45,793 nucleotides of DNA from an uncultured Eubacteriales bacterium. Lineage in GTDB: Bacteria; Bacillota; Clostridia; Oscillospirales; CAG-272. Position numbers and translations under genes: made by a program. Position 1 is the first letter of the stretch, and the number at the start of each line of letters is the position of its first letter. The DNA is taken from positions 1 through 45,793 of the forward strand of contig CAKSDP010000016.1 in the NCBI GenBank assembly GCA_934446065.1, in the 5' to 3' direction. Shown here piece after piece: positions 42,100-45,793 of the stretch. The notes beneath the pieces were generated by a model. The model was not told the DNA's origin and made no database searches. It worked only from the letters and a program-made list of their open reading frames with translations.

Positions 42100-43114
42100 T
42101 TGACTTACCTCCGAAGCGTCTTGGAGCAAAAGCCTTGTCGATATAGTGCGAGAGCAGGTTCATAATAAGTATCGCGAACGAAACGCCCTCTGGGTATCCG
42201 CCGAAATATCGGATGAACACCGTGATAAGTCCGCATCCGACACCGTAGACGATCTGCCCTGCGGGGGAAACGGGGGATGTGACGTAATCGGTCGCCATGA
42301 AGATCGCACCGAGTAGGAGTCCGCCGGAGAATATGCTGTACAGCATATAGCTCATGCGGTCGGCGCCGCCCATCGGGAACAGCGCGAACATTACCGCCGC
42401 AGTGCCGATGAACGATACGGGAATGTGCCAGGTGATGACCTTTGTGCAGATGAGATAGATCCCGCCGAGGATGAGCAGTACCGCCGATACCTCGCCGATG
42501 CATCCGCCGACGCGCCCGAGTACAAGATCAAAGATCGTAACCCCGTCGGGAGATATGCCGGAATCGATCGATGCGAGCGGGGTCGCCCCGGCGATGGCGT
42601 CTGTATTTGCGAGATTTATCGCAAGATCGTTTATTTTCACGCCGCTTCGCGCGAACGTGCCCATCTCGCCAGGCCACGCAAACATGAATACACGCGCGGC
42701 GAGCGCCGGGTTTACGATGTTCCTGCCAAGCCCGCCGAACAGAGCCTTTACCACGATTATAGCGAAGAACGAGCCGGCAACACCGAGCCAGAGCGGCGCC
42801 GTTGACGGAAGGTTCATTCCGATGAGGAGTCCCGTGACGGCTGCGGAGAGGTCGCCGATGCACACGCGCTTTCGCATGAGCTTCTGATACAGAAACTCAA
42901 AAAGGACAGCCGATCCTGTGGTGAGTACGAGGATCACTGCGGCGCGAAGCCCGAAACGGTATACGCCCCACACAGCGGCGGGGATCAGCGCGATCATCAC
43001 GCGGAGCATTATCGCGGAAGTTGAGTCCGGCGATTTGATGTGCGGTGATGGCGATACGTTAAGAAGCTCCGGATAAGAGACGGCTTCGGTGTCGTTTACT
43101 GTTTTGTCATCCAT
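42092..43114 (-). CDS. rnfD: Rnf complex subunit RnfD
   Basis: A 340-residue polytopic subunit that carries covalent FMN in the membrane. The flavinylation motif AGATPLA is intact with Thr. Other family motifs: GMNLPSTAPLW, FGGLGRNIVNPALAARVF and YFGGYPEGVSFAILIMN. The start is ATG 43114 with GGAG seven bases upstream; ATG 43126 lacks one. It overlaps rnfG by 8 bases. Confidence 0.95.
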   Translation of the reverse strand: MDDKTVNDTEAVSYPELLNVSPSPHIKSPDSTSAIMLRVMIALIPAAVWGVYRFGLRAAVILVLTTGSAVLFEFLYQKLMRKRVCIGDLSAAVTGLLIGMNLPSTAPLWLGVAGSFFAIIVVKALFGGLGRNIVNPALAARVFMFAWPGEMGTFARSGVKINDLAINLANTDAIAGATPLASIDSGISPDGVTIFDLVLGRVGGCIGEVSAVLLILGGIYLICTKVITWHIPVSFIGTAAVMFALFPMGGADRMSYMLYSIFSGGLLLGAIFMATDYVTSPVSPAGQIVYGVGCGLITVFIRYFGGYPEGVSFAILIMNLLSHYIDKAFAPRRFGGKSNG

Positions 43115-43152
43115 AATATGCTCCATTCCGCCGAATGCGGCGGGAGATAGTG

Positions 43153-44478
43153 TCAGATTTGTTTTGCTTTCGCGTCCATCGCGCGAATTTCAGCCTTGGC
43201 TTTGCGGATCGACTGGACGATCTCGATCTTTTCGGGACATATGTATGAGCAGGAGCCGCATTCGACGCAAGACATCGCTCCCGCCGCCTTCGCCGCGGCA
43301 AAATCGTTTGCGCGTGAGTAGCGTGCGATGTAGCACGGCATGAGATGCATCGGACAGTGCCGCACGCATTTGCCACAGCTGATGCACACAGGTTCCTCCG
43401 CCGCAGGTGATATCTCGTCGGACGAGAGGAACAGAACCGCAGACGTTCCCTTTGTTACGGGGGAGTCCTTGTCCCATACGGCCTGTCCCATCATCGGACC
43501 GCCGAATATTATGCGCGCGGGGGATTTTACAAGACCGCCGCAGCATTCTGCGAGATATGATGTCTTTGTGCCGACGGGCACGAGAAAGTTCATCGGTCTG
43601 CGAACGCAGTCTCCGTCAACGGTGACGATCCTGCGGATGAGCGGCATACCCGTGGCAAGCGCATTGTATACCGCCGCGCACGTCTCGGCGTTGAATATCA
43701 CGACGCCTGCGTCAGCGGGCAGCTTGCTGGGAGCCAGCTCCTTTCCCGTCAGCGCGTATACGAGCTGGCGTTCGTCGCCCTGCGGGTATTTTGTGCGCAT
43801 CAGCTTCACCTCGAAAAGCTCGCTTTTTGCAGCGAATTCTTCGAGAACGTTTGCGGCGTCGAGCTTGTTGTCCTCAATCGCAAAGTACGTCTTGCGTATG
43901 CCGAGCGCTTTCATAAGAATTTTGGCACCGTTCACGACCGATGCGGGATTTTCAAGTATAAGACGGTGATTCGCCGTTATGTACGGCTCGCATTCCGCGC
44001 AGTTGACTATGATAAGCTCCGCGCGGCCGACCGCCGAGGATATTTTTGCGTATGTCGGGAACGCGGCACCGCCCATGCCGGAGATCCCGGCTTCGCGTAT
44101 GCGATCGACGATCTCCTCGGTGGAGCAATCCGACAGCTTTTTCGCAAGCGGAGCAATATCAGGCGAGAGAGTGCCGCAGCCGTCGTTTTCGATCACAATG
44201 TTCTGGATCTTCCGCCCGGCGGGAGTGTATACCTCGCACAACTCCTTGACCGTGCCTGATACGCTTGAGTGTACGGGACATCCGAGGCCCTCTGCCTCGC
44301 CGATCTTCTGCCCGACGAGAACGTGATCGCCGACACCTACGATCGGGCGGCACGGCGCGCCTATGTGCTGCGACATCGGGATCGACACCTCGGGCGGGGG
44401 AGGGAGCAGCTCTGTCTGTATATTTGCGGTGTTTTTGCGATCATTTAAGTGAACGCCGCCTCTGAATGTGTATCTCAT
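43153..44478 (-). CDS. rnfC: Rnf complex subunit RnfC
   Basis: A 441-residue NADH-reactive peripheral subunit. The N-terminal barrel-sandwich region (HIGAPCRPIVGVGDHV) is followed by the flavin/NADH fold with GISGMGGAAFPTYAKI and NCAECEPYITANHRL. C-terminal 4Fe-4S motifs are CISCGKCVRHCP and CVECGSCSYICPE. It is first gene of the rnfCDGEAB order, 110 bases downstream of a good promoter. The complex moves electrons from ferredoxin to NAD and pumps Na+ or H+. Confidence 0.95.
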   Translation of the reverse strand: MRYTFRGGVHLNDRKNTANIQTELLPPPPEVSIPMSQHIGAPCRPIVGVGDHVLVGQKIGEAEGLGCPVHSSVSGTVKELCEVYTPAGRKIQNIVIENDGCGTLSPDIAPLAKKLSDCSTEEIVDRIREAGISGMGGAAFPTYAKISSAVGRAELIIVNCAECEPYITANHRLILENPASVVNGAKILMKALGIRKTYFAIEDNKLDAANVLEEFAAKSELFEVKLMRTKYPQGDERQLVYALTGKELAPSKLPADAGVVIFNAETCAAVYNALATGMPLIRRIVTVDGDCVRRPMNFLVPVGTKTSYLAECCGGLVKSPARIIFGGPMMGQAVWDKDSPVTKGTSAVLFLSSDEISPAAEEPVCISCGKCVRHCPMHLMPCYIARYSRANDFAAAKAAGAMSCVECGSCSYICPEKIEIVQSIRKAKAEIRAMDAKAKQI

Positions 44479-44588
44479 ACTATACTCCGGTGTGCCGGAC
44501 AGCCGGCAAAGTGATAATGTGCGTCACGGGAGCAAAGACGGCAAATTTGTACGAATGCCGCGCCGCCGCTGCACATACAGTTGAATAC

Positions 44589-44617
44589 ATTATACAGTAT
44601 TTCTGACGAAATTACAA
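44589..44617 (-). promoter_or_regulatory. rnf operon promoter
   Basis: On the minus strand, TTGTAA (44612-44617), 17 bases, TATAAT (44589-44594). An inverted repeat ATTACA-N10-TGTAAT (44611-44632) covers the -35 and could be an operator. The rest of the 44479-44588 leader shows no open frame. Confidence 0.75.
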
Positions 44618-44685
44618 TACCACCGGTGTAATTACCTGCGATTTACATACTGTTTTTCGACCGCTTGCATCGCACCTGAAACGAA

Positions 44686-44715
44686 ACGGGATGCCGCGTA
44701 AAAACAGCATCCCGT
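44686..44715 (-). terminator. Hairpin after spoIIR
   Basis: ACGGGATGC (44686-44694) pairs with GCATCCCGT (44707-44715). The following T-rich stretch on the minus strand is short, so it may be a weak terminator. Confidence 0.5.
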
Positions 44716-44719
44716 AATC

Positions 44720-45352
44720 TCAGTAATCAAAGCCGAATGTCTCCGAGAGAAGCTCGAGAACCTTGAACCTTACGCGGTATTTGGTCGGCGACTCCTTCTT
44801 TATAATGCGGTATTCCTCGGGCGTGAAGCCCGCCGCAAAGAATTTTTCCTCATCGGCGGATGTGTCCACGGCGCTCGTCCGGCACATCGGCGGGAACAGT
44901 ACGCACCACCAGTTGTGCCCGGCGCCCTCGCCGATGACCACGCGCATCGACATATACTCTCCGGCGGGCAGGGTATAGTCCTCGTAGTAACGCACGGGAT
45001 AGCTCTCGCGATCGAATTCCACCGTGATGGGCGCACTTGTGCCGCATTCGCGGGCGCGTGCCTCGGCTGCCGCCTGAATATCGGGCACCGCCGCACACAG
45101 CATCGCATATGCGTCGTCAAAATCAGTTGCGGATTCCGTCAGTGACGAGACCGTGTCGAGCACAGCGTCACGCACGTTGAGTTTTGTCGCCTGATCTCTT
45201 TCCGAGTCCGACTCGGCGAGAACGTGCAGACGAATGACGTCACGATAGAGGGCCTCCTCGCCGGATGCGGGAAGATATGCCGAGATCGCGGATGCGATAA
45301 GTACAAGAATTGAGATCCATAATATGGCACGTGTGCTGCGATTCTGTTTCAT
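44720..45352 (-). CDS. spoIIR: Stage II sporulation protein R
   Basis: A 210-residue secreted protein. The N-terminal signal/anchor is AILWISILVLIASAISAYLP, followed by the family core: LYRDVIRLHVLAESDSERDQATKLNVRDAVL, EFDRESYPVRYYEDYTLPAGEYMSMRVVIGEGAGHNWWCVLFPPMC. In endospore formers it is made in the forespore and triggers SpoIIGA to process pro-sigma E in the mother cell. Its presence supports a sporulating lineage. AAAGGA lies before the ATG. Confidence 0.95.
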   Translation of the reverse strand: MKQNRSTRAILWISILVLIASAISAYLPASGEEALYRDVIRLHVLAESDSERDQATKLNVRDAVLDTVSSLTESATDFDDAYAMLCAAVPDIQAAAEARARECGTSAPITVEFDRESYPVRYYEDYTLPAGEYMSMRVVIGEGAGHNWWCVLFPPMCRTSAVDTSADEEKFFAAGFTPEEYRIIKKESPTKYRVRFKVLELLSETFGFDY

Positions 45353-45383
45353 TTTGAAATATCCTTTCTTTTGCGCTTGCAGT

Positions 45384-45412
45384 ATTATTTGCCGTAAAAT
45401 ACGGATCTATGC
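45384..45412 (-). promoter_or_regulatory. Possible sigma-F promoter for spoIIR
   Basis: Minus strand GCATA (45408-45412), 14 bases, then GGCAAATAAT (45384-45393). The -35 fits the sigma-F pattern; the -10 only partly does. spoIIR is sigma-F-dependent in Bacillus, so the site is plausible. Confidence 0.3.
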
Positions 45413-45499
45413 ACGCTTGAAAAATATTGCGGCAGGATGCGGATGCGAAAACGGTCGGATATGCGGAACTAAAAATCGAATAAAATTCATATAAATCTA

Positions 45500-45528
45500 T
45501 TGACACGACGCCGTGAATGTGCTATACT
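45500..45528 (+). promoter_or_regulatory. tRNA promoter
   Basis: TTGACA (45500-45505), 17 bases, TATACT (45523-45528) with TGC before the -10; about 27 bases upstream of tRNA-Leu. Confidence 0.85.
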
Positions 45529-45554
45529 ATATAAGCGCTATGGAAAGCGGTTCT

Positions 45555-45643
45555 GCCGGAATGGCGGAATTGGCAGACGCCCGGGACTTAAAATCCCGTG
45601 TGACGTAAGTCACGTACCGGTTCAAGCCCGGTTTCCGGCACCA
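45555..45643 (+). tRNA. tRNA-Leu (UAA)
   Basis: The acceptor GCCGGAA (45555-45561) pairs with TTCCGGC (45633-45639), with discriminator A and encoded CCA. The anticodon loop is CTTAAAA with TAA at 45589-45591. A long class II variable arm (GTGACGTAAGTCAC) and T-loop TTCAAGC are present. Confidence 0.97.
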
Positions 45644-45649
45644 TCATAT

Positions 45650-45727
<78 letters not shown>

Positions 45728-45760
45728 ACAAGTAGCACCGAAAAAGATATCGGGGCTGAA

Positions 45761-45793
45761 AACCCAGAAACCACAACGGTTTCTGGGTTTTTT
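45761..45793 (+). terminator. Terminator after the tRNA genes
   Basis: AACCCAGAAACC (45761-45772) pairs perfectly with GGTTTCTGGGTT (45778-45789) around ACAAC and runs into T at the window end. Confidence 0.9.

Overview
The window is a chromosomal segment of an anaerobic, probably spore-forming Bacillota (Clostridia) bacterium. The evidence is a SpoIIR homologue, AGGAGG-type ribosome binding sites, TTGACA/TATAAT promoters, monomeric [FeFe] hydrogenases, Rex, an Rnf complex and NfnAB. There is no respiratory oxidase or quinone enzyme. I cannot assign a genus. No CRISPR array, insertion sequence or phage gene was seen.

Layout. (1) 1-2350 is AT-richer and decayed: the end of a sensor kinase, a cysteine hydrolase gene broken by an in-frame TAA, an RsiV-like anti-sigma gene with three lesions, and a short promoter-terminator unit with no clear gene. 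(2) 2402-3418: a membrane protein with a flavodoxin-like C-terminus behind a consensus promoter. (3) 3506-10155: a complete phosphate-starvation operon, pstSCAB-phoU-phoP-phoR, with PHO-box-like repeats. (4) 10186-27934, minus strand: about 17 genes with gaps under 70 bases or overlaps. In transcription order these are an LDH-family malate dehydrogenase, fumarase, HdrB, HdrC, HdrA, FlxD/MvhD, FlxC, FlxB, FlxA, an FrdB-like iron-sulfur protein, an FrdA-like flavoprotein, an AspT/SucE-family exporter, Rex, a thioredoxin-like ferredoxin, a PAS-bearing sensory [FeFe] hydrogenase, a SpoIIE-type phosphatase and a group-B-like [FeFe] hydrogenase. (5) 28235-30505: NfnAB. (6) 30813-34144: iron alcohol dehydrogenase, a second small ferredoxin, an APH-fold kinase and a LysR regulator. 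(7) 34351-44478: the Rnf operon (CDGEAB) running directly into two glycosyltransferases, a B12-binding radical SAM protein and a TMP-kinase-like protein. (8) spoIIR, tRNA-Leu(UAA) and an initiator tRNA.

How it fits together (inference). Malate dehydrogenase and fumarase make fumarate. A soluble fumarate reductase with no membrane anchor sits in the same transcript as a full FlxABCD-HdrABC set, an NADH-oxidising, flavin-bifurcating module. The exporter could release succinate. This suggests a cytoplasmic, possibly electron-bifurcating NADH:ferredoxin/fumarate reductase. Its reduced ferredoxin could feed Rnf (ion gradient), Nfn (NADPH) and the hydrogenases, under Rex and possibly the LysR protein. 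Three of the redox promoters (mdh, nfn, adh) carry the same ten-base element TATCGATATA, 51-52 bases upstream of an extended -10. That points to a shared, undescribed regulator site. The Flx-Hdr-Frd operon and this element are the two most interesting items.
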